Assembly (NCBI RefSeq): GCF_001812805.1
Contig: NZ_KV810431.1
Span: forward strand, 1,459 to 57,444
Direction: 5' to 3'
Length of the DNA: 55,986 nt
Source of the DNA: Corynebacterium sp. HMSC078H07
GTDB taxonomy: Bacteria > Actinomycetota > Actinomycetes > Mycobacteriales > Mycobacteriaceae
Part shown: piece after piece, positions 1 through 7,846 of the stretch
Position numbering within the stretch: the first letter of the stretch is position 1
Layout of the letters: each line of letters opens with the position of its first letter
Notes under the pieces: model-generated
The model's input: the letters and a program-made list of their open reading frames with translations, nothing else
Databases searched by the model: none
Told to the model about the DNA's origin: nothing
Made by a program: the position numbers and the translations under genes

Positions 1-379
1 CCGCATCGACATGGGAGGCAACCAGCTGGCGGAAACGGTCGTAGCTGTAATGACGCTGGCCCGGCTGGGTGGGGGTGGTGGTGTAGCGAGCCCATAATAC
101 TTGCAGTGTCTGCTTCACACGCCCTGTGCGTGCTTTGACGACCGCGTCAAAGTCAATCGGGACGAACTCGCCTTGACCGCTGGTGCGTTTATCAACGAAT
201 ATCTCGTCCAGCTCGTCATTCGTCAACGCCGCGACCTGCTGGGCAGTAGTCAGGCCAAGGCTTCGCAGCGCTTGGTTCGCTCGGGAAATCGCGCGGTGCG
301 AGCACCCGAGCTGGTCTTCAATCTGGCGGTAGGAACGCTTCCTAATCAGCAGCGTCATCACCGCACGGTAATCCGTCAT
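1..379 (-). CDS. istA: IS21-family transposase IstA, N-terminal part (runs off the window)
   Basis: This minus-strand reading frame starts at an ATG at 379 and continues past the left edge, so only about 126 residues are visible. It opens with MTDYRAVMTLLIRKRSYRQI followed by a helix-turn-helix (roughly residues 15-45, containing QLGCSHRAISRANQALR), which is how IS21-family IstA transposases begin. IstA carries out DNA cleavage and strand transfer together with the ATPase IstB. The DDE catalytic domain and istB would lie to the left of the window. Terminal repeats of the element lie just upstream (421-509), and the element has cut into a bioD gene. Whether the full gene is intact cannot be judged here. 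Confidence 0.8.
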   Translation of the reverse strand, partial: MTDYRAVMTLLIRKRSYRQIEDQLGCSHRAISRANQALRSLGLTTAQQVAALTNDELDEIFVDKRTSGQGEFVPIDFDAVVKARTGRVKQTLQVLWARYTTTPTQPGQRHYSYDRFRQLVASHVDA

Positions 380-420
380 CAGCGGACTCCTTCCAGTACG
401 CGCCGCACCCGAGTGGTGCG

Positions 421-509
421 GCTACCGGAAGTATCACCCCGAGCGCCGCGAGCTGCTACCAGATACTCACTGAAGCGCTACCGGATAGTCACGACACTGC
501 TACCAAATA
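421..509. repeat. Terminal repeats of the IS21-like element
   Basis: Four copies of a short motif lie here: GCTACCGGAAGTA at 421, GCTACCAGATA at 455, GCTACCGGATA at 477 and GCTACCAAATA at 499. The last three are exactly 22 bp apart. IS21-family elements carry several internal repeats near their ends that bind the transposase, so this is read as one end of the element. The outer boundary is near 510-522, because BioD-like coding sequence starts there. The opposite end and the target duplication lie outside the window. Confidence 0.75.
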
Positions 510-510
510 G

Positions 511-1014
511 CCGGTCGCAACAGCCGGGGTTGAGACCCGCGAGTTTGTGCGCTACCCCGAGCCGCTTGCCCCCAACCTGTCGGCCCGGCGTGCAAGAATG
601 CCCCAACCGGATCGGCAGGAGCTGGTTGAGTGGATTCGCGGCATCGAGGCGGATGTCGTGCTCGTCGAAGGCGCCGGCGGCCTCCTCGTTCGACTAGCTG
701 ACGACTTCACGCTCGCCGATATTGCCGCCGACCTCGGCGCGCCACTTATCATCGTCACTAGCATGGGACTAGGAAGCCTCAACGCCGCGGAGCTCACCGT
801 GGAAGCCGCCCGCACCCGGGGTCTGCAAATTCTCGGGCTCATTGGTGGCTCGCTTCCCACAGAGCCAGACCTAGCGACCCAACTGAACGTGGAGGAAATG
901 CCGAAAGTTACCGGCGCACCGCTACTGGGCTGTCTTCCGGCAGGCGTGGGCCAACTTTCCGCGCCCGAGTTCGCAGATAGAACTTCGACAGTGAATGCCA
1001 GCGGAATTATTTAA
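511..1014 (+). pseudogene. bioD: Dethiobiotin synthetase BioD, 3' fragment truncated by the IS element
   Basis: The open frame from 511 to the stop at 1012-1014 encodes the C-terminal part of dethiobiotin synthetase, the ATP-dependent carboxylase that closes the ureido ring in biotin synthesis. PEPLAPNLSARRAR, then VVLVEGAGGLLVRL (the VEGAGG motif) and APLIIVTSMGLGSLNAAELT are typical BioD segments. The N-terminal P-loop and the first 80 or so residues are missing. In-frame codons can be read back to about 511 (PVATAGVETREF), directly after the IS21-like terminal repeats, so the insertion removed or separated the 5' part. A GTG at 547 could serve as an internal start, but the product would lack the ATP site. 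The missing 5' half may lie beyond the element, outside the window. Confidence 0.8.
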
Positions 1015-1019
1015 CACTA

Positions 1020-1033
1020 AAGTCTCGAGACTT
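1020..1033. repeat. 14-bp perfect palindrome after the bioD remnant
   Basis: AAGTCTCGAGACTT begins six bases after the bioD stop codon. It is a perfect palindrome without a loop or T-tract, so it is not a convincing terminator. It could be a protein binding site or chance. Confidence 0.35.
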
Positions 1034-1114
1034 CTTGGCGTGTGCTACTCAAGATGGAGAAGTTCAAGCCTGTTTTTAAGAAGCACTTCCCGAACTGAGT
1101 GTGCGGCCTAGCTC

Positions 1115-2299
1115 TCAAAGCTGCCTTCCAAAATCTCTACTCCTCACAACGAGCAATCCGAAAACTAAGACACACATCACCCCTGCACCAATACTAAGGG
1201 CAGAAGCACCCCAAAGACTCGATATTGCCCCTCCGAGCGCACCACCGATACCTACACCAAAATTGAAGATAGTAACGAAAAAGGACTGTGCAATATCTGC
1301 CAAGTTCACTGCGTTTCTGGCTAAGGCAGTCTGCAGAACTGTCGGTGCACCACCAAATCCCAGTCCCCAGACGATTATTCCAGAAATGAAAAAATAGTTG
1401 GGAGCTGCCGGTACCGACAAGAGCAAGAATCCTAAAAGCATCAACGCGCCTGAGATTAGACCAGTCAGAAACAATCTCTTATCTACAACGACAGCAGTAA
1501 GTAAAATACTGATCCCCGCAGAAATCCCGAATAATAGAAGCACGACATCTACACCAAGAGCTATTCCCACACCACTGGTTAAAGGTTGAATGTACGTGTA
1601 AACCATGTTGTGCGCTACTGTCCAGCCGAAGAGCGCGACAAGCACCCCCATCACACCAGGCATCAAAATCGATCTCTTAAGGACTTTGGTTCCTGGGCCA
1701 TCTCCAACAAGTCCCGGCCGGGGAGGAACTGTAAACATAATCCATAACGCCAAAACGATGGATGCAACTGTTAGCATGCCGAGCGTCAATCTCCAACCAA
1801 AGTGTTGACCCCCTAATGCACCAAGCGGGACTCCAAAAGCTAAGGCGAAAGGCTGCCCAAAACCGATAATGGCAAGTGCGCGACCTTGGTTTTCCGAACT
1901 GACTAAACTCCGAGCGTAATTTGCCACAAGGCCCCAAACGACGCCTCCGGCCATACCAGCAAGAAACCTAGCAAGAAAGGCTAACCACAAATACGAAGTA
2001 ATAGCAGTAAGAGCGTTGAAAACGCCAAGCCCGATGATAGCTATAACCAAAAGTCGCTTACGCGGCATTTTTCGAGTTGCTGTCATCACCGGTATTGCAG
2101 CCACCACAGATCCAGCTGCATAAGCGGTTAGAAACTGTCCTACTTTTCCCGTTGTCGTTCCAAAGGACTCACCCATATCAACCAAAACCCCCGTAGGAAT
2201 GGTCTCGGTCATTATGGCCAAGAAAGCGGCAAACGCTAACCCTGTCAATTGTAGGACTGGTATATCTGCTTTCGATTTCCGATTCGACATGATTGGCAA
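1115..2299 (-). CDS. MFS transporter, sugar/drug efflux (AraJ-like) type
   Basis: A 394-residue integral membrane protein with about 12 predicted hydrophobic segments belongs to the major facilitator superfamily. The segment PTGVLVDMGESFGTTTGKVG followed by TAYAAGSVVAAIPVM, and the loop-2/3 motif TATRKMPRKRLL, resemble the AraJ/arabinose-efflux DHA1 group, which exports small molecules or drugs by proton antiport. The substrate cannot be told. The start is uncertain. TTG at 2299 has an AGGAAG sequence 8 nt upstream, whereas the first ATG (2290) leaves a 17-nt gap, so the TTG start is preferred. It lies 74 bp downstream of the cupin gene on the same strand and is probably cotranscribed from the MarR-controlled promoter. 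The base composition is clearly more AT-rich than in the fhaA-pknB genes, suggesting recent transfer. Confidence 0.85.
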   Translation of the reverse strand: MPIMSNRKSKADIPVLQLTGLAFAAFLAIMTETIPTGVLVDMGESFGTTTGKVGQFLTAYAAGSVVAAIPVMTATRKMPRKRLLVIAIIGLGVFNALTAITSYLWLAFLARFLAGMAGGVVWGLVANYARSLVSSENQGRALAIIGFGQPFALAFGVPLGALGGQHFGWRLTLGMLTVASIVLALWIMFTVPPRPGLVGDGPGTKVLKRSILMPGVMGVLVALFGWTVAHNMVYTYIQPLTSGVGIALGVDVVLLLFGISAGISILLTAVVVDKRLFLTGLISGALMLLGFLLLSVPAAPNYFFISGIIVWGLGFGGAPTVLQTALARNAVNLADIAQSFFVTIFNFGVGIGGALGGAISSLWGASALSIGAGVMCVLVFGLLVVRSRDFGRQL

Positions 2300-2373
2300 A
2301 AATCAATCTTCCTAAGATGCTCGAAGTCCGGTCTCCCTACATCCGGAGTGCAAGCAACGTAGATTCTGGCTCC

Positions 2374-2844
2374 CTATCCTCCTCTATGCGCTTTCCAATC
2401 TTGTGCTTCCACAAAATACGTATCGAATTCATCTTCTCGACGCGCAAGCTCATCTTCAGGCACCTTGCCACTCATTATCCCTCCCAAGATACGGAAATAC
2501 TCAAACCTCTCCACACCGGGTGCGACAGTTACCAGTACATCCGCGTCGCTACCCTTAGCCGCTCCAAAAGCATGAGGAACACCCGGAAGAACCAATGCGC
2601 AATCACCCGCACCTAGCTGGTGAATTTGGCCTTCCTCCCAAAACTCCAGGTTCCCTTTAGTGACGTAGAAGAACTCACACGAAATCTTATGAAAATGTGG
2701 AACGGCTCCCTCGCCCCCATCAAAAAGTTGAATATTTTGTACACTCACGTTCCCTTTTGCATCCGAGGCATCCACCAGCAATCTTGCCTTCGGAAGGCGA
2801 GTGGAGGAAGCATCTGCCACTATTTCGGGATCAAAAATTAACAT
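2374..2844 (-). CDS. Cupin-domain protein
   Basis: A 156-residue protein with one cupin barrel. The first cupin motif is visible as PHFHKISCEFFYVTKGNLEF (His-x-His and a downstream Glu as metal ligands) and the second as LPGVPHAFGA. This places it with small cytoplasmic cupins that act as oxygenases, isomerases or sensors. The substrate cannot be inferred. The ATG at 2844 has AAGGAG 7 nt upstream. It is divergent from the MarR regulator, with two inverted-repeat operators between them, and precedes the MFS exporter. The three genes look like one inducible detoxification cassette. Confidence 0.8.
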   Translation of the reverse strand: MLIFDPEIVADASSTRLPKARLLVDASDAKGNVSVQNIQLFDGGEGAVPHFHKISCEFFYVTKGNLEFWEEGQIHQLGAGDCALVLPGVPHAFGAAKGSDADVLVTVAPGVERFEYFRILGGIMSGKVPEDELARREDEFDTYFVEAQDWKAHRGG

Positions 2845-2861
2845 CTCAGATCTCCTTAGAT

Positions 2862-2897
2862 TGTTCGCTGACGAACTTTATAGTTCGCTACCGAACT
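2862..2897. promoter_or_regulatory. Two tandem inverted-repeat operators (MarR-type)
   Basis: Two 16-bp near-palindromes, TGTTCGCTGACGAACT (2862-2877) and AGTTCGCTACCGAACT (2882-2897), share the arms GTTCG/CGAAC and start 20 bp apart, about two helical turns. They lie between the divergent cupin and marR genes. MarR regulators bind such 16-20 bp palindromes and usually repress themselves and the divergent transporter operon. The second copy falls between the -35 and -10 of the predicted cupin promoter. Confidence 0.75.
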
Positions 2898-2908
2898 TCT
2901 TTTGTCAA
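2879..2908 (-). promoter_or_regulatory. Predicted promoter of the cupin-MFS operon
   Basis: On the minus strand a perfect TTGACA (-35, at 2908-2903) is followed after 18 bp by ACTATA (-10, at 2884-2879), 35 bp upstream of the cupin ATG. The two operators overlap the spacer and the region just downstream of the -10, where a bound repressor would block RNA polymerase. Confidence 0.55.
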
Positions 2909-2945
2909 GCGCTACACTAAGTTTCAGCAACCCGAAAGGAACAAA

Positions 2946-3422
2946 ATGGACGCCATCTCCACAGCCATGAACAAGTGGACGAGGATAAATCCCCACGTCG
3001 ATGTGGATGCTATGGAAACAACCCTTCGCCTCACCCATCTGTTAAGAGCAATCAAAGATGAAGTGACGACCATCCATGAACAAGCTGAATTAGCCCCAGG
3101 CGACTTCGATGTTCTAGCAACGATCCTCCGCCAGGAAAACATCACCCCGGGTCAACTTGCACACGCCCTACTTCTGTCAAAGGCCGGAATAACCGGAAGA
3201 CTTAACAAGCTCAAGAAACAAGGACTCATTGATGAAGAAATAAATCTCAGCGACAAGCGAGGAAAAACTCTGACACTAACGCCCGAAGGACACGACCGAA
3301 TAATGTCCATCGTTGAAGCCCATGCCACAGCTGAGCGAAAAGCCCTCAACCACCTGTCCAAAACCCAACAGCGTGAACTGCTCGAATTGCTACGATCTTG
3401 GAGCAAAGAAAGCTCAGACTGA
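2946..3422 (+). CDS. MarR-family transcriptional regulator
   Basis: A 158-residue winged-helix protein. The segment PGDFDVLATILRQENITPGQLAHALLLSKAGITGRLNKLKKQGLI (about residues 58-102) is the MarR DNA-binding domain, followed by a wing containing DKRGKTLTLTPEG. The ATG at 2946 is chosen because it follows a GAAAGG ribosome site by 6 nt. The frame stays open further upstream, but that part overlaps the operators and the cupin gene. It is divergent from the cupin-MFS pair and most likely represses it through the paired inverted repeats, with release by a small ligand, possibly the exported compound. Its low GC matches the cassette. Confidence 0.85.
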   Translation: MDAISTAMNKWTRINPHVDVDAMETTLRLTHLLRAIKDEVTTIHEQAELAPGDFDVLATILRQENITPGQLAHALLLSKAGITGRLNKLKKQGLIDEEINLSDKRGKTLTLTPEGHDRIMSIVEAHATAERKALNHLSKTQQRELLELLRSWSKESSD

Positions 3423-3437
3423 CTCCAGAACATGACT

Positions 3438-3472
3438 ACAGCCCCGCACTCTCAACGAGAAGGCGGGGCTGT
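3438..3472. terminator. Hairpin after marR
   Basis: ACAGCCCCGC (3438-3447) pairs perfectly with GCGGGGCTGT (3463-3472) around a 15-nt loop. It lies between the convergent marR and tRNA-Leu genes. There is no clear T-tract on either strand, so it may act as a bidirectional stop or only as a 3' stabilising hairpin. Confidence 0.5.
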
Positions 3473-3479
3473 CACAGCG

Positions 3480-3564
3480 TGCCCGGGGCGGGACTTGAAC
3501 CCGCACGTCCTATAAGGACACTGGCACCTGAAGCCAGCGCGTCTGCCAATTCCGCCACCCGGGC
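3480..3564 (-). tRNA. tRNA-Leu (anticodon CAG)
   Basis: Read on the minus strand, the sequence folds as an 85-nt class II tRNA. The acceptor arms GCCCGGG/CCCGGGC close it with discriminator A. The anticodon stem CTGGC/GCCAG encloses the loop TTCAGGT with anticodon CAG. A long variable arm and GGTTCAAGTCC in the T arm are present. The 3' CCA is not encoded. The 3' end faces the low-GC MFS/cupin/MarR cassette. Confidence 0.95.
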
Positions 3565-3592
3565 AGGGTATTGATGTCTTGGCGACCAGCTA

Positions 3593-3623
3593 ACCTTAGC
3601 ACGCTGCCCTGATAAACCGACAA
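3593..3623 (-). promoter_or_regulatory. Possible tRNA-Leu promoter
   Basis: On the minus strand TTGTCG (3623-3618) and TGC-TAAGGT, an extended -10 (TAAGGT at 3598-3593), are separated by 19 bp and lie about 30 bp upstream of the tRNA. The spacing is a little long, so this is tentative. Confidence 0.4.
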
Positions 3624-3793
3624 ATCCGCTGGCAAACCCGAGCTTTTTACTGAATACACAGGGAACTTTGCCGCGCGCGTCTACGTTTAGAGGGGGAAAG
3701 ACACCTATACTGATCGCTGCTATATCGCTGTATTCCACCATCGCAGTGAGATAGTTCCCTGGAATACCCTGAAAGGAGGACGGCACTTTCCCC

Positions 3794-4624
3794 ATGGCAT
3801 TGCTAGAAAAACTCGCCAAGCTGGATTCTTCCCTGCAGCGCGGATTGGACAACGGCATGGCCTTTGTCTTTGGCGGCAAGGTCGTCCCCGCGGAGATTGA
3901 AGAGTTGCTCAAGCAGGAGGCGCAGGACAACCTGTCCCGCGGTGATGACGGCAAGCTGTACAGCCCCAACGTCATGACCGTCGGTGTGTCCTCCAAGGAC
4001 ATTGAGAACCTCTCCCAAAATCGGGATATTCCTACGGATCTATCTGATCAACTCACTCGTTTTATTCGCAACAGTGGCTGGTCCCTCGCGGGGCCGGTCA
4101 TCGTGCGGATTGCGGAGGAGTCAGGCCTGCGTACGGGCCAGCTGCGCGTGTCGTCCTTCCTGGACCACGAGCCCACAGAGGAAACCGGATTCGATGCGAT
4201 TTTCCACCACGACCATGGTCAGGAGGACTCTATGACCCAGCCGCACAACGCCGATGAGGCCGCAACCACCGCTTTCATGGCGCCGAACCCGAATGAGCCG
4301 GCACCCACGCCACACGGCCCAGCGGTAACGCTCATGCTGCAGGATGGCTCCTCCCGCGTGTACCACGTGCGCGAAGGCTCCAATATCCTCGGCCGTAGCA
4401 ACGACGCAGACCTGCGCCTGCCGGATACGGGTGTCTCCCGCCAACATGCGGAGATCACGTGGAACGGTCAGGACGCGGTACTCGTTGACCTGCAGTCCAC
4501 CAACGGCACCACGGTCAATGACACCCCGATTGACAACTGGCTGCTAGCTGATGGTGACGTGATCACCCTCGGCCACTCCCACATCGAGGTCCGCATCACC
4601 GGCCTTGAGAACCAGAATTATTAA
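3794..4624 (+). CDS. fhaA: FHA-domain protein FhaA (DUF3662 + FHA)
   Basis: A 276-residue cytoplasmic protein. Residues 1-120 form the DUF3662 domain seen at the start of actinobacterial FhaA. A flexible acidic linker follows, and then a C-terminal FHA domain (about 190-270) with the phosphothreonine-binding signature GRSNDADLRLPD...SRQHAEI...STNGT. FHA domains bind phospho-Thr on kinases and substrates. In mycobacteria FhaA interacts with PknB-pathway partners, including the lipid II flippase. The AGGAGG site lies 14 nt before the ATG, unusually far, but no better start exists. A TATACT -10-like sequence at 3706-3711 may drive the operon. It heads the fhaA-fhaB-pstP-rodA-pbpA-pknA-pknB cluster. 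Confidence 0.95.
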   Translation: MALLEKLAKLDSSLQRGLDNGMAFVFGGKVVPAEIEELLKQEAQDNLSRGDDGKLYSPNVMTVGVSSKDIENLSQNRDIPTDLSDQLTRFIRNSGWSLAGPVIVRIAEESGLRTGQLRVSSFLDHEPTEETGFDAIFHHDHGQEDSMTQPHNADEAATTAFMAPNPNEPAPTPHGPAVTLMLQDGSSRVYHVREGSNILGRSNDADLRLPDTGVSRQHAEITWNGQDAVLVDLQSTNGTTVNDTPIDNWLLADGDVITLGHSHIEVRITGLENQNY

Positions 4625-4655
4625 GCCCCCACTCCCTCTAAAGTAAGGACCGTCC

Positions 4656-5108
4656 ATGGACTCGATCGTGCTGCTGTCGCTGCGCATCGGCCTGCTGGTG
4701 TTGCTGTGGCTGTTTATTCTGGTCGCGCTCAACGCTATGCGCCGTGACGCCAATAAGGCGGCCGGCGTGTACCAGGCATCGGCCCCGGTGAAGGGGTCAC
4801 AGAGGCGTCGAGAAGCGCCGCGTGAAATCGCCATCGTGGAGGGTCCCCTGCGCGGTTCCCACATGGAGCTAGGCACCCTCGAAGACTGTACGATGGGCCG
4901 CGCGCAGGACTGTGATTTTGTCACTGGTGATGATTTTTCCTCTGGCCACCACGCTCGTCTGTTCCGTCGGGGCAGCGAGTGGTTTGTGGAGGATTTGGAA
5001 TCCCGCAACGGCACCTTCGTGGGTGGTGCCCGTATTGACCAGCCGGAACGCGTTGGTGTGGGTTCGGATATCAAACTTGGTCGGACGACCGTGAGGTTGA
5101 TGGCATGA
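4656..5108 (+). CDS. fhaB: FHA-domain membrane protein FhaB (FipA)
   Basis: A 150-residue protein with one N-terminal membrane segment (about residues 4-26, LLSLRIGLLVLLWLFILVAL) and a C-terminal FHA domain containing MGRAQDCDF...SSGHHARL...SRNGT. In mycobacteria the orthologue (FipA/FhaB) is phosphorylated by the PknA/PknB kinases and connects them to cell division proteins. An AAGGA site precedes the ATG by 6 nt. The stop codon overlaps the pstP start by 4 bp (ATGA), so the two are translationally coupled. Confidence 0.93.
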   Translation: MDSIVLLSLRIGLLVLLWLFILVALNAMRRDANKAAGVYQASAPVKGSQRRREAPREIAIVEGPLRGSHMELGTLEDCTMGRAQDCDFVTGDDFSSGHHARLFRRGSEWFVEDLESRNGTFVGGARIDQPERVGVGSDIKLGRTTVRLMA

Positions 5109-6493
5109 CGTTGAGCCTGAAATTTACTGCAGTGACGGACCGCGGTTTGGTCCGCGACAATAACGAGGATTCCGCCCACGCGGGACCTCACCTGCTGGTG
5201 CTTGCCGACGGCATGGGTGGCCACGCCGCCGGCGAAGTCGCATCCACGACGATGGTGGAGCACATGGCGCCCCTCGAGCGCGATCCGGGCGATAACGACA
5301 TGCTGGCCCTGCTGGGCGCGGCGGCGGAAGATGCCAACGCGGCAATCCGCGACCATGTGGATGAGCACCCGGAAACCGAAGGTATGGGCACCACGCTGAC
5401 TGCGATGATGTTCAACGGCTCGCAGTTCGGCGTGTGCCACGTGGGCGATTCCCGCGGCTACCGCCTGCGTGACGGCAAGCTTACCCAGGTGACAAAAGAT
5501 GACACCTACGTGCAGTCACTCGTGGATGAGGGCAAGCTCGACCCAGCAGATGTCTCGTCCCACCCGCAGAAGTCTCTGATCCTCAAGGCCTACACCGGCC
5601 GCCCAGTGGAGCCGACGCTCTTTACGCTGGATGCCCAGGTGGGCGACCGCATCATGCTGTGCTCGGATGGCCTGTCGGATCCGGTGACGGCGTCGACCAT
5701 CGAGCAGGCGCTGAACCAGGGTTCGGTGGATGAGGCCGCTATTATGCTGCGCGATCTCGCGTTGCGTTCGGGCGGTCCAGATAACGTCACCATCGTGGTG
5801 GCGGAGGTCGTGGACGCAGAGCTTGACGACGTCTCCCCCATCACCGTCGGCGCCATCCAAGGCGTCGTGCCCGAGCCGACGCACCCGGATTCTTCAGCAA
5901 GCCGTGCGGCGAAGCTGATCTCGCCCCCAAAAGCACAAGCCGCTGAGGTACAACCCCGGGAGGTCACCGAGGATGAGCCGCAGCGGCCGCCGCGACGCAG
6001 CCGGGTGGGGTGGAAGGTTATCGCCTCCCTCGTCCTCGTGTTGGTGATTGTGGTGAGCGGCGGGCTGTGGATGAAGAATCACTTGGCCAGCAACTATTAC
6101 GTGGCCACGGATGAGGAGGAAGTCCTCACCATCCAACAAGGCGCGGATTTCGATCTCTTTGGCCGCTCCCTGCACCACACCTATCAGCATGCGTGCTTGA
6201 ACAAGGACAATTCACTCAAGCTGAGCACCGGTGAGTGCACAGGCGAGTATGCGCCGTTTAGGCTCACGGATCTTCCCGAGTCAGAACGAGCAGCCGTGGG
6301 CAACCTGCCCGCAGGCTCTTATGACGAGGTGCAGACACAGTTGACGCGCCTGTCGGAGAAGGCCTTGAAGCCGTGCGCCACGTCGAAAGACGCCGCGCAG
6401 GATAAGGACAAAGACGCTGCGGATGAGGCGAAAAAGGACGCCAAGAAGGATGCGGACAAGCCCCCACAGGGCAACTGCCGGGAGGTGAAGTAG
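5105..6493 (+). CDS. pstP: PP2C-type Ser/Thr protein phosphatase PstP
   Basis: A 462-residue membrane-anchored phosphatase. The PP2C domain (residues 1-235) shows the metal-binding motifs DNNEDS, VLADGMGGHAAGE, CHVGDSRGYRLRDG, LCSDGLSDPV and GGPDNVTIVV. After a linker there is a transmembrane segment (about 303-323) and an extracellular domain ending in a Lys/Asp-rich tail. PstP (called Ppp in corynebacteria) is the only phosphatase known to reverse PknA/PknB phosphorylation and so sets the level of signalling to cell wall synthesis. It overlaps fhaB by 4 bp and abuts rodA, consistent with one operon. Confidence 0.95.
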   Translation: MTLSLKFTAVTDRGLVRDNNEDSAHAGPHLLVLADGMGGHAAGEVASTTMVEHMAPLERDPGDNDMLALLGAAAEDANAAIRDHVDEHPETEGMGTTLTAMMFNGSQFGVCHVGDSRGYRLRDGKLTQVTKDDTYVQSLVDEGKLDPADVSSHPQKSLILKAYTGRPVEPTLFTLDAQVGDRIMLCSDGLSDPVTASTIEQALNQGSVDEAAIMLRDLALRSGGPDNVTIVVAEVVDAELDDVSPITVGAIQGVVPEPTHPDSSASRAAKLISPPKAQAAEVQPREVTEDEPQRPPRRSRVGWKVIASLVLVLVIVVSGGLWMKNHLASNYYVATDEEEVLTIQQGADFDLFGRSLHHTYQHACLNKDNSLKLSTGECTGEYAPFRLTDLPESERAAVGNLPAGSYDEVQTQLTRLSEKALKPCATSKDAAQDKDKDAADEAKKDAKKDADKPPQGNCREVK

Positions 6494-7846
6494 GTGAGCA
6501 AGCTCTTTTCCCGTGGAACTGAGTTCGGCCTGCTCGTCTTCGCCACGGTAGTTTTCGCCATCACCTTGGTGAGCCTCGAGCTCTCCCAAGGCAACGTGCT
6601 GACCCTCGACGTGCTCTACCTCATCGGTGGCTTCATCGGAGTCTTCGCTGTAGCGCATCTCTTCCTGTGTTTCTTAGCGCCCTACGCGGACCAGATCATG
6701 CTGCCTATCGTCGCGGTGCTCAACGGCACGGGGCTTATCATGTTGCAGCGCCTTGACCTGGCCAGTGGCGGTGAACTCGCGGTGCGACAGGTGATGTGGA
6801 CCGTCGTCGGACTTATCCTCTTTGCGCTGGTACTCGTTCTTTTGCGGGATCACCGCTCGCTGACGCGCTATTCCTATATCTTGGGCGCGCTCGGCCTCAT
6901 TCTCTTGGCCCTGCCGCTGGTATGGCCGCAGCCGCCAGGAGTGGAAGCCCGCATTTGGTTGTGGCTCGGACCCTTTTCCATCCAGCCGGGCGAGTTCTCC
7001 AAGATCTTGCTGATCTTGTTCTTCGCCATGCTGCTTACCCAGAAGCGTTCCCTGTTCACCGTGGCGGGCTTTAAGTTCTTGGGTCTATCCCTGCCCCGCC
7101 TGCGTGACCTGGCCCCCATCCTCGTGATTTGGGGCATCGCCATTGTCATTATGGGCATCTCGAATGACTTCGGCCCGGCACTGCTGCTGTTTAGCACGGT
7201 CCTCGGCATGCTCTTTATGGCCACCAACCGCGTCAGCTGGCTCATCATTGGTGTCATCCTCGTGGGCATCGGCGGATTCGGCATCTACCAGGTCTCGGAC
7301 AAGATTCAGCAGCGCTTCTCCAATTTCATTGACCCGCTGGCCAACTATGACACCACCGGCTTCCAGCTGTCCCAGGCGCTGTTCGGCATGTCCTCCGGCG
7401 GCATTACTGGTACCGGTTTGGGCCAGGGTCACCCGGACATGGTGCCGGTGGCGCATTCGGACTTCATCCTGGCTGGTATCGGCGAGGAATTCGGTTTGGT
7501 GGGCCTGGCTGCGGTACTTGTCCTCTTCGCTATGCTCGTCTCCCGCGGTTTCCGCACTGCGCTGACCTGCCGCGATACCTATGGCAAGCTGGTGGCCTCG
7601 GGCCTGGCTCTTACGCTCGCAGTCCAAGTCTTCGTCGTCACCGGCGGCATTTCCGCCCTGCTGCCCATGACGGGTCTCACCACGCCGTTTATGTCCGCCG
7701 GCGGCTCCTCGCTCATGGCCAACTACATGTTGTTAGCCGTGCTGCTGCGTATTTCCAACGCGGCTCGTCGCCCAGCGCGAGAGCTCACCTCGAATGCTCC
7801 GAGTGATACGTCCATGTTCCCCGCCATCCAGGAGGCCACCCGATGA
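6494..7846 (+). CDS. rodA: Peptidoglycan glycosyltransferase RodA (SEDS family)
   Basis: A 450-residue polytopic membrane protein of the FtsW/RodA/SpoVE (SEDS) family. Typical SEDS segments include QPGEFSKILLILFFAM, NDFGPALLLF, GTGLGQGHPDMVPVAHSDFI and, near the C-terminus, LTTPFMSAGGSSLMANY. SEDS proteins polymerise lipid II glycan strands together with a class B PBP, here PbpA, encoded next with a 4-bp overlap. The start is GTG, placed directly after the pstP stop with GGGAGGTGAAG upstream. Confidence 0.95.
   Translation: MSKLFSRGTEFGLLVFATVVFAITLVSLELSQGNVLTLDVLYLIGGFIGVFAVAHLFLCFLAPYADQIMLPIVAVLNGTGLIMLQRLDLASGGELAVRQVMWTVVGLILFALVLVLLRDHRSLTRYSYILGALGLILLALPLVWPQPPGVEARIWLWLGPFSIQPGEFSKILLILFFAMLLTQKRSLFTVAGFKFLGLSLPRLRDLAPILVIWGIAIVIMGISNDFGPALLLFSTVLGMLFMATNRVSWLIIGVILVGIGGFGIYQVSDKIQQRFSNFIDPLANYDTTGFQLSQALFGMSSGGITGTGLGQGHPDMVPVAHSDFILAGIGEEFGLVGLAAVLVLFAMLVSRGFRTALTCRDTYGKLVASGLALTLAVQVFVVTGGISALLPMTGLTTPFMSAGGSSLMANYMLLAVLLRISNAARRPARELTSNAPSDTSMFPAIQEATR

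Noticed and set aside
1054..1098. A 14-codon ORF (MEKFKPVFKKHFPN) between the bioD remnant and the MFS gene
   Set aside because: No ribosome site, no recognised family and too short to support.
2697..2945. N-terminal extension of the MarR regulator
   Set aside because: The upstream frame runs through the operators and the cupin gene on the other strand. The ATG at 2946 has a ribosome site and gives normal MarR length.
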